Below the pieces are notes generated by a model. It worked only from the letters and a program-made list of their open reading frames with translations, had not been told where the DNA came from and ran no database searches. Made by a program: the position numbers and the translations under genes. Shown in pieces: positions 51,529-60,472 of a DNA stretch of 64,000 nucleotides. The stretch spans positions 307,188-371,187 of the forward strand of contig RXGA01000002.1 in the NCBI GenBank assembly GCA_004028775.1, given 5' to 3'. The stretch comes from Candidatus Methanosuratincola subterraneus. Lineage in GTDB: Archaea; Thermoproteota; Methanomethylicia; Methanomethylicales; Methanomethylicaceae. The stretch's first letter is position 1. Each line of letters opens with the position of its first letter.

Positions 51529-53232
51529 TCACCCTACGAGGATCGTGTACGAGAGGACGGGGATCTCGCCGGAGTACCGATCCGGATCATACGGATGCTG
51601 AACGCCCAGGGTATTGGACGCATATAAGACAACAGTGTAAAGCCCAGGGCCCGCGATCGAGCCCAGGCCGGAGGCGTTGAACGCTACCGAGAAGCTCTGC
51701 CCCGAGACAGACCATTTGCTCGGCCTGATCGTCTGGAGCCCAGGGTAGAACATCGGCGGGGGCGCCACGCCAGCGACCAGGCTCCCCAGGCTGTAGCTCT
51801 CCTCGCCCACGAGCACGCGCAGAGAGGGGTTGTAGGAGAAGTTGTCGTGATCGCCCGGGTCGCTGTAATAGATCACCACGGACTTGAGCATGGATCCGTT
51901 CATGGTGAGGCTGCCCGAGCAGGAGAAGACGCCGCCCGAAACATGCGGCGGGCTGGACCAGCTGACCCATTCCTTGACCATGTGGATGACGAGGAAGAGG
52001 CGGGATCCGTTCCAGGCGACGCCCACCTCGGCGCGGTTGTTGGTGGGGTCGAGGAGAGAGTCCCTGTGCCCCCAGCCGCTCGCTGCGTCGTCATAGATCA
52101 TGTCATGGACCAGCTCCCGGGAGCTGTTGACTGCGCGGTCGGCGTCCAAGGGCGGGGAGTAGTAGTAGCCGATGTTTTCCTCGATGTAGTAGGCGCCGCC
52201 CAGCGAGGTGTAGTGATAGTTGGGGAGGCGCCCAGACAGGTCGTAGTGGTTGAAGTACCCTCCCGCGAGCATGTCCTGTGCCCTGTAGTTGGCCGCCACA
52301 TACTCAAGCGACGGTTCCACCAAGGGCAATCCGAGCGCTGCCCTGGCGGAGTTGATCTCCCCCAGGACTGCGGATCCCACTACCTGCATGAACGATGAGA
52401 CTGTGAATGACCAGGTCGCGCTCGCCGTGTTGTTCGAGAGGTCGCTGAGCGTGAGGGCTACCTCGCACCTGCCGAGCGGGAGGGTGGAGGTGTACTCCAC
52501 TTCGGTCAGGGTGATCCTAGTAGGGACGACCTCAGAGCCGTTAACAAAGATCCTGACCGAGGAGAGGTTGACCATTCTGTCGTCAGAGTACCTGGCGATG
52601 ATCTTCACAGGGTTCATTACCTGGGCGCCCTCAGGCGGGCCCGTGTAAAGGATCTCGGGCGGCGTGGTGTCAGGGACTGCCTTCTGGGCGGGGATGGTCA
52701 GCAATCCCTGCGAGAATGCGACGTAGACTGCTAGCACAATCAACACCGCCGCAGCGGTGGCTGCAGCAATGTGCTTCCTCGACTTTCTCTGCGGCGGAAG
52801 GGCCTGTAAATCTGGGGGTATTTCGGGCTGCTCTGCCCTCATGGCGGCTGCCGATGGCTTGCTGTAGTGGCTCACGGACGGGAATATCCCCTTGACTATC
52901 CGGAGGACCTGCGGGTTGATGCCGTTGAGCTCCCCCCAGGCGACCTCGTCCGGGTTCTTGTACCTTGAGAGGTCCCGCCTCCAGTGCGAGATGAGCCTCT
53001 GCTCGACGCTATCCCAGCCTTCCCTCTCCACATCTTCGCGGTACAGGGATCCTATAGATGACAGCTCCTCCCAGACTGCGCTCGTCACCTTCCTGACCAA
53101 GGAGAGGTCTCCAGGGTACCAGAGGCTCTCTGCCAAGTACTTCAGCACCCACTCCCTGTGCGGGTTGTTGGAGAGGTAGTCTTCCAGCCCCATCGCCTGA
53201 TCGCCTGCGGTTCCCGGGCTTTTTGCCGGCAC
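51529..53232 (-). CDS. Membrane-anchored CAP (SCP/PR1) domain protein
   Basis: A 567-residue protein with a cytoplasmic N-terminal helical domain (1-140, GWDSVEQRLISHWRRDLSR), a membrane helix (about 151-170), an Ig-like domain (TPPEILYTGPPEGAQVMNPV onward, 190-280), and a CAP domain (EINSARAALGLPLVEPSLEY, HYDLSGRLPNYHY, EENIGYYY, GWGHRDSLLDP) with the His and Glu cavity residues. A beta-rich tail follows. GTG 53232 is taken because a TATA at 53251-53260 gives a leaderless start; ATG 53193 has an aggcgat site. The N-terminal cytosolic domain is unusual for a CAP protein. Confidence 0.82.
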   Translation of the reverse strand: MPAKSPGTAGDQAMGLEDYLSNNPHREWVLKYLAESLWYPGDLSLVRKVTSAVWEELSSIGSLYREDVEREGWDSVEQRLISHWRRDLSRYKNPDEVAWGELNGINPQVLRIVKGIFPSVSHYSKPSAAAMRAEQPEIPPDLQALPPQRKSRKHIAAATAAAVLIVLAVYVAFSQGLLTIPAQKAVPDTTPPEILYTGPPEGAQVMNPVKIIARYSDDRMVNLSSVRIFVNGSEVVPTRITLTEVEYTSTLPLGRCEVALTLSDLSNNTASATWSFTVSSFMQVVGSAVLGEINSARAALGLPLVEPSLEYVAANYRAQDMLAGGYFNHYDLSGRLPNYHYTSLGGAYYIEENIGYYYSPPLDADRAVNSSRELVHDMIYDDAASGWGHRDSLLDPTNNRAEVGVAWNGSRLFLVIHMVKEWVSWSSPPHVSGGVFSCSGSLTMNGSMLKSVVIYYSDPGDHDNFSYNPSLRVLVGEESYSLGSLVAGVAPPPMFYPGLQTIRPSKWSVSGQSFSVAFNASGLGSIAGPGLYTVVLYASNTLGVQHPYDPDRYSGEIPVLSYTILVG

Positions 53233-53341
53233 TGAGATACCCGAATGGAATATGGTATATCAGCCTTTTGGGATTGAGGGATTGGGCAGGAAAAGGTTTT
53301 TCTGAAGGGCAGAGGAATGGAGCGAGAGGTCAGTTTGTGTT

Positions 53342-55291
53342 ATGAGCGGCCCCTTTGCCGAGTTCAGGGATGAGTGCACCAGGCTGGTAAAGGCAGCCCT
53401 AGAGAGGGAGGGGATGCCTGCAGAGGATGTGAGGTTGGCAACCCCGAGCGATCCTTCGCTCGGCGAGCTGAGCTTCTCGACCTTCGCACTCGCGAAGAAG
53501 GTCAGGGGCGACCCGAGGGCTATAGCATCGAGGATCGCTGCAGCCGCCCATGGGGGCGCATGGAGGCTCGTCGGGAAGGTCGAGGCGGCCGGCGCCGGCT
53601 ATGTCAACTTCTACATCGAGCCGAAGGCTTTCGCAGAGGAGCTGATCAGGTCAGTCAGCACAGAGGGATCGGGCTATGGCACATCCAGGGGAGATGGTGA
53701 GAAAGTTCTCGTTGAGCACACGAGCGTCAACCCGATCCACCCGATACACATAGGGGGCGCCAGGAACGCTGTCATAGGCGACTGCTTGTCAAGGGTGCTG
53801 AAGGCGGCGGGGAAGGATGTCAGGAGGCACTTCTACATCGACGATGTCGGGCTGCAAGTCTCCCAGGCGGCTTACGGGCTGAGCATGCTGGGCGGGGAGG
53901 AGGCGGTCAGGTCCGCCGCGAAGGGGAAGCGCGACCACTTCATTGGCTTCGTCTACGCGTCTACGAGCTGCGCAATGAACATCAGGGCGCTGAAGGGAGA
54001 GATAGAGCGGCTAAAGGCGGAGGGCAAGGACGAGGAGGCGAGGTTGAAGATCAGGGAGCTCGACGACTGGGTCTCTGTCTCGGCAGAGCTGAGGGAGAAG
54101 GACGCTGAGACTTTCGACAGGATACTCGGGGGGGTAAACGCCTCAGCGGATCCTGAGGGGGAGGTCGCGGAGCTCCTGAAGAGGTACGAGTCCAAGGACC
54201 CGGCTGCAGTTTCCCTGATCAGGGGGCTCTGCGACGCGGCGCTCGAGGGATTCAGGGAGACGCTCGGGCGCGTGGGCATTGTGTTCGACAGCTGGGACTG
54301 GGAGAGCGAGACGGCCTCCTGGAATGGGGGGGCCAAGGAGGTGGTTGAGAGGCTCTCCAGAACTGGGTTCACGAAGCTAGAGGACGGGACCGTGGTGCTC
54401 GACTGCGAGGCGGTGGTCGAGAGGTTCGGGCTGAGGGAGAAGTATGGCATCAAGACCGAGGTCCCGCCGCTGACGCTGATGCGCTCGGACGGGACGACGC
54501 TCTACACGACCCGGGACATAGCCTATACCCTTTGGAAGTTCGGGCGCGCAGACAGGGTGATCAATGTGATATCGATCGAGCAGAAGCTCCCGCAGCTCCA
54601 GCTGAAGATCGCGCTGCATGCGCTCGGGATGGGGGATGATGCAGAGAGGCTGATGCATTACAGCTACGAGCTCGTCCACCTGCCCGGATACAAGATGTCC
54701 GGGAGGCGCGGCAGGTACGTCACGTTCGACGAGGTGCTGGAGGAGGCGGTACAGAGGGCGTACAGGGAGGTGACCGAGAGGTCCCCGCACCTCAGCGAGG
54801 AGGAGAGGCGGAGGATCTCGGAGGTCGTCGGGGTAGGGGCGGTCAGGTATGCCCTGGCGGCTGTCGCGCCGCAGAAGCCGATCACCTTCACATGGGACAG
54901 GGTGATCAACTTCGAGCAGAACAGCGCCCCGTTCATCCAGTATGCGCATGCCAGGGCGTGCAACATTCTTGTCAAGGCAGGCGAGGGCTGGAGGGGGGCC
55001 GCGGTCGACTACTCTGCGCTCTGCTCGAAGCATGAGAGGGAGCTCGTGATCATGCTCTCGAAGTTCCCTGAGGTGGTAGAGGAGGCAGCAAGGAGCCTGA
55101 GGCCAGAGGAGATCGCAGAGTACGCAAACGAGCTGGCGTCCAAGTTCAACCTGTTCTACGACAACGTGCCGGTGCTCAAGGCGGAGGGCGAGGGGGCGAA
55201 GAACGCCAGGCTGCGGCTGGTGGACTCGACGAGGATCGTGCTCTCGAACGCGCTCGCGCTCCTCGGGGTGAAGGCGCCGGAGAGGATGTAA
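53342..55291 (+). CDS. argS: Arginyl-tRNA synthetase
   Basis: Class I synthetase that charges tRNA-Arg. The 649 residues show the N-terminal Add1 domain, the HIGH-type NPIHPIHIGGARNAVIGD (H136), KMSGR (451-455, equivalent to KMSKS), and the ArgRS tail with the DALR anticodon domain (NSAPFIQYAHARACNILVKA). ATG 53342. It lies within 3-7 kb of two intron-containing tRNA-Arg genes, so the arginine decoding genes cluster. It has a normal length and an intact active site. Confidence 0.96.
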   Translation: MSGPFAEFRDECTRLVKAALEREGMPAEDVRLATPSDPSLGELSFSTFALAKKVRGDPRAIASRIAAAAHGGAWRLVGKVEAAGAGYVNFYIEPKAFAEELIRSVSTEGSGYGTSRGDGEKVLVEHTSVNPIHPIHIGGARNAVIGDCLSRVLKAAGKDVRRHFYIDDVGLQVSQAAYGLSMLGGEEAVRSAAKGKRDHFIGFVYASTSCAMNIRALKGEIERLKAEGKDEEARLKIRELDDWVSVSAELREKDAETFDRILGGVNASADPEGEVAELLKRYESKDPAAVSLIRGLCDAALEGFRETLGRVGIVFDSWDWESETASWNGGAKEVVERLSRTGFTKLEDGTVVLDCEAVVERFGLREKYGIKTEVPPLTLMRSDGTTLYTTRDIAYTLWKFGRADRVINVISIEQKLPQLQLKIALHALGMGDDAERLMHYSYELVHLPGYKMSGRRGRYVTFDEVLEEAVQRAYREVTERSPHLSEEERRRISEVVGVGAVRYALAAVAPQKPITFTWDRVINFEQNSAPFIQYAHARACNILVKAGEGWRGAAVDYSALCSKHERELVIMLSKFPEVVEEAARSLRPEEIAEYANELASKFNLFYDNVPVLKAEGEGAKNARLRLVDSTRIVLSNALALLGVKAPERM

Positions 55292-55602
55292 CAGGCTTGC
55301 CTCATTGGCGATACTCCTGCGTGGTCTGCGCCTGTGCGGCCAACCGTTTGCCGTGAGTGCGGACGCCTCTTGGCAGCTTTTGAGGGATGAATACCTGCAC
55401 GCTCCTACTTTGCCTGAGAGCTGGAGAGCAGGATGGACTGAAGAAGCCGCCAATGCTCCAAATGGGAGTGTATATGAAAATATGCATTCCTAGAAACGGC
55501 TATCCAAATACTTGAGGATGCACATCGAGCTCGTCGGAGAGATGGGCTGGGAAAGAAATCGCGTTCTGCACGAAGGGATTTATTGGCGCAGGAGATAGTA
55601 TA
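55292..55602. other. 311-nt region between argS and the aldehyde oxidoreductase unit
   Basis: It contains one open 62-codon frame (55305-55493), but its CGT/CGC arginine codons differ from the AGG-rich neighbours and it lacks a ribosome-binding site, so it is not accepted. The last 30 nt hold the promoter of the ferredoxin gene. Confidence 0.5.
55573..55595 (+). promoter_or_regulatory. Promoter element A (ferredoxin/AOR)
   Basis: AAGGGATTTATT followed by GGCGCAGGAGA. It almost repeats at 57863-57886 upstream of the aldolase gene (21 of 23 positions, with one T inserted). It includes a TATA-like atttatt and a ggaga site 8 nt before ATG 55603. Confidence 0.55.
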
Positions 55603-56031
55603 ATGCAGTGTTCTGGGGGTTGGATTTTGGTAAAGAGGCTCTCTGTCGTAGACGTTGATTTGTGCGTCGGGTGCCAGAGCTGCATGTTCGCCTGCAACAG
55701 GAGGTTCGGCGAGGCCGGGCTTGGCAGATCAGCGATCCACATACAATCGGCGGGGGGGATAGAGCGCGGGTTCGTGGTCAGGGTCTGCCGCGCATGCCCG
55801 GACCCGCCCTGCTCGAAGGTGTGCCCGACAGGCGCGCTCATAAGGAGGGAGGGGGGCGGGGTGCGCCTCAACTACGCGAAGTGCATCGCCTGCGGGAACT
55901 GCGTGAGGGGGTGCACCCTCGGGGCGATCTTCTGGGACGTGGAGCTGGACAAGCCAACGGTCTGCGTCTACTGCGGCTACTGCGCGGGCTTCTGCCCGTA
56001 CGGCGTGATCAGGATGGAGGAGGTGGCGTGA
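55603..56031 (+). CDS. Four-cluster ferredoxin subunit of aldehyde oxidoreductase
   Basis: A 142-residue polyferredoxin. Four CxxCxxC-type motifs bind four [4Fe-4S] clusters: C21/24/27/31, C62/65/70/74, C94/97/100/104 and C121/124/127/131, like the HydN/DmsB class. It overlaps the aldehyde oxidoreductase start by 1 bp (TGATG), so it is co-translated and likely its electron acceptor. Start ATG 55603 has ggaga 8 nt upstream; TTG 55627 is possible. It is soluble, with no signal. Confidence 0.9.
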   Translation: MQCSGGWILVKRLSVVDVDLCVGCQSCMFACNRRFGEAGLGRSAIHIQSAGGIERGFVVRVCRACPDPPCSKVCPTGALIRREGGGVRLNYAKCIACGNCVRGCTLGAIFWDVELDKPTVCVYCGYCAGFCPYGVIRMEEVA

Positions 56032-57800
56032 TGGCAGGCAGCGAAAACGCAGGGGACCTCTCGAGGATCCTGTATGTAGACCTAGCGAGGAGGACCTACT
56101 GGGTCGAGGAGAGGCCGGAGCTCTTCACAGAGCATTTCGGCGGCGCGGGCGCTGGAATAAGGCTGCTTTCTGAAGAGTGCCCGCAGGGTACGGACCCGCT
56201 CTCGCCGAAGAACCCCATAGTACTCGCGGTCGGGCTCATGAACGGGGTATTCCCGTTGGCCTCTAAGACCGTCGCGATGTTCAAGTCACCGCTGACAGGG
56301 AACCTGGGAGAGAGCCACGCAGGCGGTAGGTCGAGCATCGCGATCAGGATGGCTGGCTACGGTGCGGTAGTGATCAGGGGAAAGAGCGAGTCCCCAGTGT
56401 ACCTCACCATAGATGAGGATGGGGCGAAGTTCAGGGACGCCTCGGCGCTCTGGGGCATGAACAGTGCCTCCACCGTCGGAAGGATAATCAGGGAGGTCGA
56501 GCCGGGCGCGGGCGTAAGGACGATAATGCGGATCGGCAAGGCAGGGGAGAGGCTCATCCCCTATGCGTATGTCACGACCGAGACGTACAGGCACTTCGGC
56601 AGGCTCGGGCTTGGGGCGGTCTTCGGGAGCAAGAACTTGAAGGCGGTTGTGGTCTCGGGCAAGAAGTCGCTCAAGTTCAAGGACCCAAAGGCATACAGGG
56701 CCCTCTACGAGGAGCTCTTCAACACATTCTGCAAGTCGCCGCTGATGTGCAAATACCACGAGCTGGGGACGCCGATGAACGTGCTCCCGCTGAACATGAC
56801 GGGCTCGCTGCCCTCCAGGAACCTCCAGTCGAACAGGTTCTCAGGCGCCCAGGAGCTCTCGGGGGAGAACATGGCAGAGAAGTACCTGGGGAGGAGGACC
56901 GCGTGCGCCCACTGCCCTGTGAGCTGCATACACATCGCGGCGCTCCGGGAGCCGTACGAGAGCGAACCGTACTTCTACAAGACAAAGATGATCTCGTACG
57001 ACTACGAGCCGATCTATGCGCTGGGCGCGATGCTCGATCTGAAGAGCCCCGAGGGTTACCTCAAGCTCATGGACACGGTTGAGGAGCTCGGGCTCGACGC
57101 GATGTCGACCGGGGTGGTCCTAGCCTGGGCAACAGAGGCAATGGAGAGGGGAATAGTCAAGGAAAGCGACGCGGGCGGGCTGGCGCTCAAGTGGGGCGAC
57201 CATGATACGTACATCAAGGCAGCAAAGCGGATAGTTAGCATGGAAAACGAGTTCTTCCAGGCGCTGGCGAAGGGGGTGAGGTACGCCTCATCAAAGTACG
57301 GCGGGGAGGATTTCGCACTTGAGTTCGGCGGCAATGAGATGCCAGGTTACCACACAGGGCCCGTAGCCCACCTCGGATACTTGACTGGGGCGAGGCACAG
57401 CCACCTCGACGGAGCAGGGTACAGCATCGACCAGAGGATGTACAAGGAGGGGTTGAAGTACACGCCGGAGTATGCAGCGAAGGAGCTCTTCGAAGAGGAG
57501 TCCTGGAGGCAGGTCCTCTCGAGCCTGGTCGTCTGCTACTTCGCTAGGGGGGTCTACACCCCGGAGGCGGTTTCGCGGTGCCTGAGGGTGCTCGGGCTGG
57601 AGCGTAGCGCGGAGGATCTCAAGGAACGCGGCAGGGCCATCCTGAGGCAGAAGTACGCCTTCAAGTACAGGGAAGGGTTCAGCCTAAGGGATCTCCGGAT
57701 ACCCAAGAGGATCTGCGAAACGCCGACGCCCCTTGGGTCAATCACCGAGGAGATGATCAGGGCAGGGCTCGAAGAGTTCGAGAGGCTCGTCATGGGGTGA
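56031..57800 (+). CDS. aor: Tungsten-dependent aldehyde:ferredoxin oxidoreductase family
   Basis: This enzyme oxidises aldehydes to acids using a tungsten bis-pterin and a [4Fe-4S] cluster. The 589 residues show the N-terminal pterin domain (EHFGGAGAGIRLLSEECPQG, HAGGRSSIAIRMAGY, GRLGLGAVFGSKNLKAV) and the cluster site C292-C295-C299 (CAHCPVSC) with C502 (LVVCYFARGVYT) as the fourth ligand. Length and motifs are normal. The physical link to a dedicated polyferredoxin points to a multi-subunit AOR. The aldehyde (formaldehyde, acetaldehyde or glyceraldehyde-3-phosphate) cannot be told; glycolytic genes follow. Confidence 0.92.
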   Translation: MAGSENAGDLSRILYVDLARRTYWVEERPELFTEHFGGAGAGIRLLSEECPQGTDPLSPKNPIVLAVGLMNGVFPLASKTVAMFKSPLTGNLGESHAGGRSSIAIRMAGYGAVVIRGKSESPVYLTIDEDGAKFRDASALWGMNSASTVGRIIREVEPGAGVRTIMRIGKAGERLIPYAYVTTETYRHFGRLGLGAVFGSKNLKAVVVSGKKSLKFKDPKAYRALYEELFNTFCKSPLMCKYHELGTPMNVLPLNMTGSLPSRNLQSNRFSGAQELSGENMAEKYLGRRTACAHCPVSCIHIAALREPYESEPYFYKTKMISYDYEPIYALGAMLDLKSPEGYLKLMDTVEELGLDAMSTGVVLAWATEAMERGIVKESDAGGLALKWGDHDTYIKAAKRIVSMENEFFQALAKGVRYASSKYGGEDFALEFGGNEMPGYHTGPVAHLGYLTGARHSHLDGAGYSIDQRMYKEGLKYTPEYAAKELFEEESWRQVLSSLVVCYFARGVYTPEAVSRCLRVLGLERSAEDLKERGRAILRQKYAFKYREGFSLRDLRIPKRICETPTPLGSITEEMIRAGLEEFERLVMG

Positions 57801-57862
57801 TTGGATTTGGAAGCAGTCCATTCGAAGCCGCCCATCGCACGCCCCTTATTTCCTGCCACGCA

Positions 57863-57886
57863 AAGGGATTTATTTGGTGCGGGAGA
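57863..57886 (+). promoter_or_regulatory. Promoter element A (aldolase)
   Basis: AAGGGATTTATTTGG followed by TGCGGGAGA. It is the twin of the element at 55573-55595, placed 22 nt before ATG 57909. A shared activator or a common promoter type is likely for the AOR unit and the aldolase-kinase unit. Confidence 0.55.
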
Positions 57887-57908
57887 AGGTAGAGGGTAGT
57901 GCATTGAT

Positions 57909-58715
57909 ATGCCCTGGGATAGCTGCTCTGGCATTGGTAAAAAGGTAAGGCTAAGCAGGATACTTAAGTCCGGCAAGGCGGCGGTCTTCGCATTCGACCA
58001 CGGGTTCGAGCACGGGCCCTCTGACTTCACGCCCGAAAGGTCGAACCCGAGGAAAGTGGTCGAGCTTGCAGTCGAGTCAGGATTCGACGCAATCATGCTC
58101 ACCAGAGGTGTAGCGCAGGCGACCGCAGATCTCTGGGCGGGCAGGGTGCCCGTCATAGTGAAGCTGACCGGGAAGACCTCGCTCAGGCCTCCGGACATGC
58201 AGATGCAGCAGTACAGGATTGGGTTCGTGGAAGACGCCGTTGCGATGGGCGCGGACGGGGTGGCTGCGACCGTCTACTGGGGAGCGCCCGGGGAGGATGC
58301 CATGGCCGAGGAGTTCGCCGCGATAGTCTCGGAGAGCGAAAGGTTCGGCTTGCCAGTGATGATCTTGGCATACCCGCGTGGCCCTTCGATAATAGACAGG
58401 CACGACGAGTACATAATTAAGTACGCCTCGAGGGCAAGCGTCGAGATAGGCGCAGACATAATCAAGACCCACTACACGGGGAGCACCGAGAGCTTCAGGC
58501 GCGTGGTCGAGTCGGTGCCGGTCCCCGTCCTGATGAGCGGGGGCGCGAAGACCGAAGACCCGAAGGAGTTCTTGAGGATAGTCAAGAGCGTCATGGACGC
58601 CGGGGGCGCCGGGGTGGTGGTCGGGAGGAACGTCTTCCAGAGCCAGGATTTTGTGGGGACTGCCAGGGCAATCCTCGAGGTCGTCCACAAGGGAATGGAT
58701 CCCGATAGGCTCTGA
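57909..58715 (+). CDS. fba: Class I (DhnA-type) fructose-1,6-bisphosphate aldolase
   Basis: Archaeal-type aldolase cleaving or forming fructose-1,6-bisphosphate through a Schiff base. The 268 residues show AVFAFDHGFEHGPSDF, VKLTGKTSL, LAYPRGPSI, the Schiff-base Lys K186 in ADIIKTHYTG, and VLMSGGAKTEDPKEF with GAGVVVGRNVFQ for phosphate binding. The closely related ADH synthase is an alternative, but the spacing fits aldolase. ATG 57909. It is followed by a PfkB kinase after 14 nt. Confidence 0.88.
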   Translation: MPWDSCSGIGKKVRLSRILKSGKAAVFAFDHGFEHGPSDFTPERSNPRKVVELAVESGFDAIMLTRGVAQATADLWAGRVPVIVKLTGKTSLRPPDMQMQQYRIGFVEDAVAMGADGVAATVYWGAPGEDAMAEEFAAIVSESERFGLPVMILAYPRGPSIIDRHDEYIIKYASRASVEIGADIIKTHYTGSTESFRRVVESVPVPVLMSGGAKTEDPKEFLRIVKSVMDAGGAGVVVGRNVFQSQDFVGTARAILEVVHKGMDPDRL

Positions 58716-58729
58716 CAGGGGTGGCGGAG

Positions 58730-59635
58730 ATGGGGATGATCTTGGCCGCAGGTCACATACTTGCGGACATCAGGGTAAGGGTCGACGAGATAAGCAGCAG
58801 CGACCAGTTCAACGAGGTGAAGGAGCTCAGCTACGGGGTCGGAGGGTCCGCTGCCAACGTCTCTATTGGGGTGAGGCGGCTCGGCGGGTGCTGCATGCTC
58901 CTCGGGAAGATCGGGATGGACGAGTTCGGCAGGATGGCTGTGGACGAGCTCTTACGGGAGAGGGTCCCGCTGGACGAGGTCAAGGTCGACCTGGTCAACC
59001 GCACCGGGTACACTATAATAATAATCAACAGGCACGGCGAGGTCTTCATGTTCGGCCGCAAGGAAGCGGCAGAGACGCTAGAGCCGGATGACATTGCCAA
59101 CATCAGCATGAAGGATTACCAGGCAGTCCACATTGCGAGCCTGAGGGTGGACACCGCCACGAGGATAGCCTCTCGTGCGAAGGAGGATGGGGCAATGGTC
59201 ACTTTCGATCCAGGGAGGCTCCTCATCAACAGGGGGATCGGGCACATCAGACCAGTCTTGGAGCGCGTGGACCTCCTGCTTCTGAACGGGAAGGAGGCCA
59301 AGGCGCTCACCGGGCACGACGACCCCGAGATGGCGGCAGCTTCGCTCATCAGGCAGGGGGCCAAGAGTGTGGCCGTCAAGCTAGGGGCGAAGGGCGTTTT
59401 CATCTCAGACGGCAGTTCTGGGAAGCTCATCCCAGCCTTCAAGGTGGACGCGATAGACACGACTGGAGCTGGAGACGCGTTCGCTGCTGGAATGATAATG
59501 GCCCTCAGCGAAGGGGAAGGGCTCACGGATGCAATAAGGTTCGCGAATGCGGTCGCGGCTCTGAAGGTGACGAGGCTCGGCTCCCACGAGGCACCAAGCA
59601 GGAAAGAGGTCGAGGAGTTCCTATCTAGGAACTGA
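58730..59635 (+). CDS. PfkB-family sugar kinase
   Basis: Ribokinase-fold kinase of about 301 residues. It has a GG-containing substrate loop (GVGGSAANVSIGVRRLG), LLGKIGMDEFGRMAV, NGKEAKALTGHDD, and the catalytic DTTGAGDAFAAG (243-254, base D249). The substrate could be a hexose, fructose-6-phosphate or a nucleoside; sequence does not settle it. ATG 58730 is taken, with GTG 58721 possible. It lies 14 nt after the aldolase, which argues for a role in sugar phosphate metabolism. Confidence 0.87.
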   Translation: MGMILAAGHILADIRVRVDEISSSDQFNEVKELSYGVGGSAANVSIGVRRLGGCCMLLGKIGMDEFGRMAVDELLRERVPLDEVKVDLVNRTGYTIIIINRHGEVFMFGRKEAAETLEPDDIANISMKDYQAVHIASLRVDTATRIASRAKEDGAMVTFDPGRLLINRGIGHIRPVLERVDLLLLNGKEAKALTGHDDPEMAAASLIRQGAKSVAVKLGAKGVFISDGSSGKLIPAFKVDAIDTTGAGDAFAAGMIMALSEGEGLTDAIRFANAVAALKVTRLGSHEAPSRKEVEEFLSRN

Positions 59636-59737
59636 CTCCACACCCCCGCGCAGAGAATCTATGGCGAGGATGCCCATTTTTAGTTTGAAAATAAAGTATT
59701 TTTCTGCCAATCCAGCAATGTTAATTGGGGAAGCTGC

Positions 59738-60256
59738 TTGGTTTGGTTCAGGGTTGCAGGCCCAGACGATTTGCCGAAGCTCAGCTCCAGGATTCTGAAC
59801 GCTCTCGATCGGTCGAGCGACATCTACCAGGAGAATGTGGCTAAATTCGGGATACCTGAGGATTACGTGAAAAGGGCGTTCTCTGAGGGGGCGCTGAGGG
59901 GGGCTGCGTCCAAAGGCTCAAAGTTCTACCTTGCATTGGAGAGGGATGAGATACTCGGCTTCTGCCAGATGGTGCCGAAGGGGGGAGAGAGGGCAGAGTT
60001 GGACAGGATAGTTATGTTCCCGGGGCACACGGGGAGGGGGCTCGGCAGCCGGCTTCTCGAGTTCTCCGTCGAGGATCAGGCGAGAGAGGGCAGGAGGGAG
60101 ATAATCGTCTACGCAGGGAGGGATGAGCGCAGGGCCAGGGCATTCTACGAGAAGAACGGGTTCGAGTTCACGGGGGAGGTCAGCGTGGATGCCCCATGGG
60201 GGAAGCGGATAGAGCTCGCAGTGTACAGGCTCGAAATCGGACGGAAGATAAGATAG
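59738..60256 (+). CDS. GNAT-family N-acetyltransferase
   Basis: A 172-residue acetyl-CoA-dependent acetyltransferase. Its motifs are an N-terminal RVAGPDDLPKLSSRI, the central strand YLALERDEILGFCQMVPKGG, the acetyl-CoA loop AELDRIVMFPGHTGRGLGSR, the motif B ARAFYEKNGFEFTGEVSVDA, and the C-terminal basic KIR. The initiator is TTG 59738 after gggg. It may acetylate a protein terminus, an amine or an antibiotic; the substrate is unknown. It is not operonic with its neighbours. Confidence 0.88.
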   Translation: MVWFRVAGPDDLPKLSSRILNALDRSSDIYQENVAKFGIPEDYVKRAFSEGALRGAASKGSKFYLALERDEILGFCQMVPKGGERAELDRIVMFPGHTGRGLGSRLLEFSVEDQAREGRREIIVYAGRDERRARAFYEKNGFEFTGEVSVDAPWGKRIELAVYRLEIGRKIR

Positions 60257-60472
60257 CCGGCTAGACCAGCCTCTGAAAAGTAGCTTGCGTGAGGAGCGGG
60301 CAAGACAAGGTCTAAATTTTGGGCCTGCCGGAGGACACGGGCCCTCACCCCTCCTTAATTCAACTGCCTTCCATGAAAGCACGGGGTATGACCAAATAAC
60401 TAAAAACGAACTGCCGATCCATGATTTGGAAATTGCCAAGGAAAAACAGAAAGTACTTTTGTTGAGATTAGG

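Noticed and set aside
55305..55493. 62-residue ORF between argS and the ferredoxin gene
   Set aside because: Arginine codons CGT/CGC instead of AGG, no ribosome-binding site, no recognisable motif.
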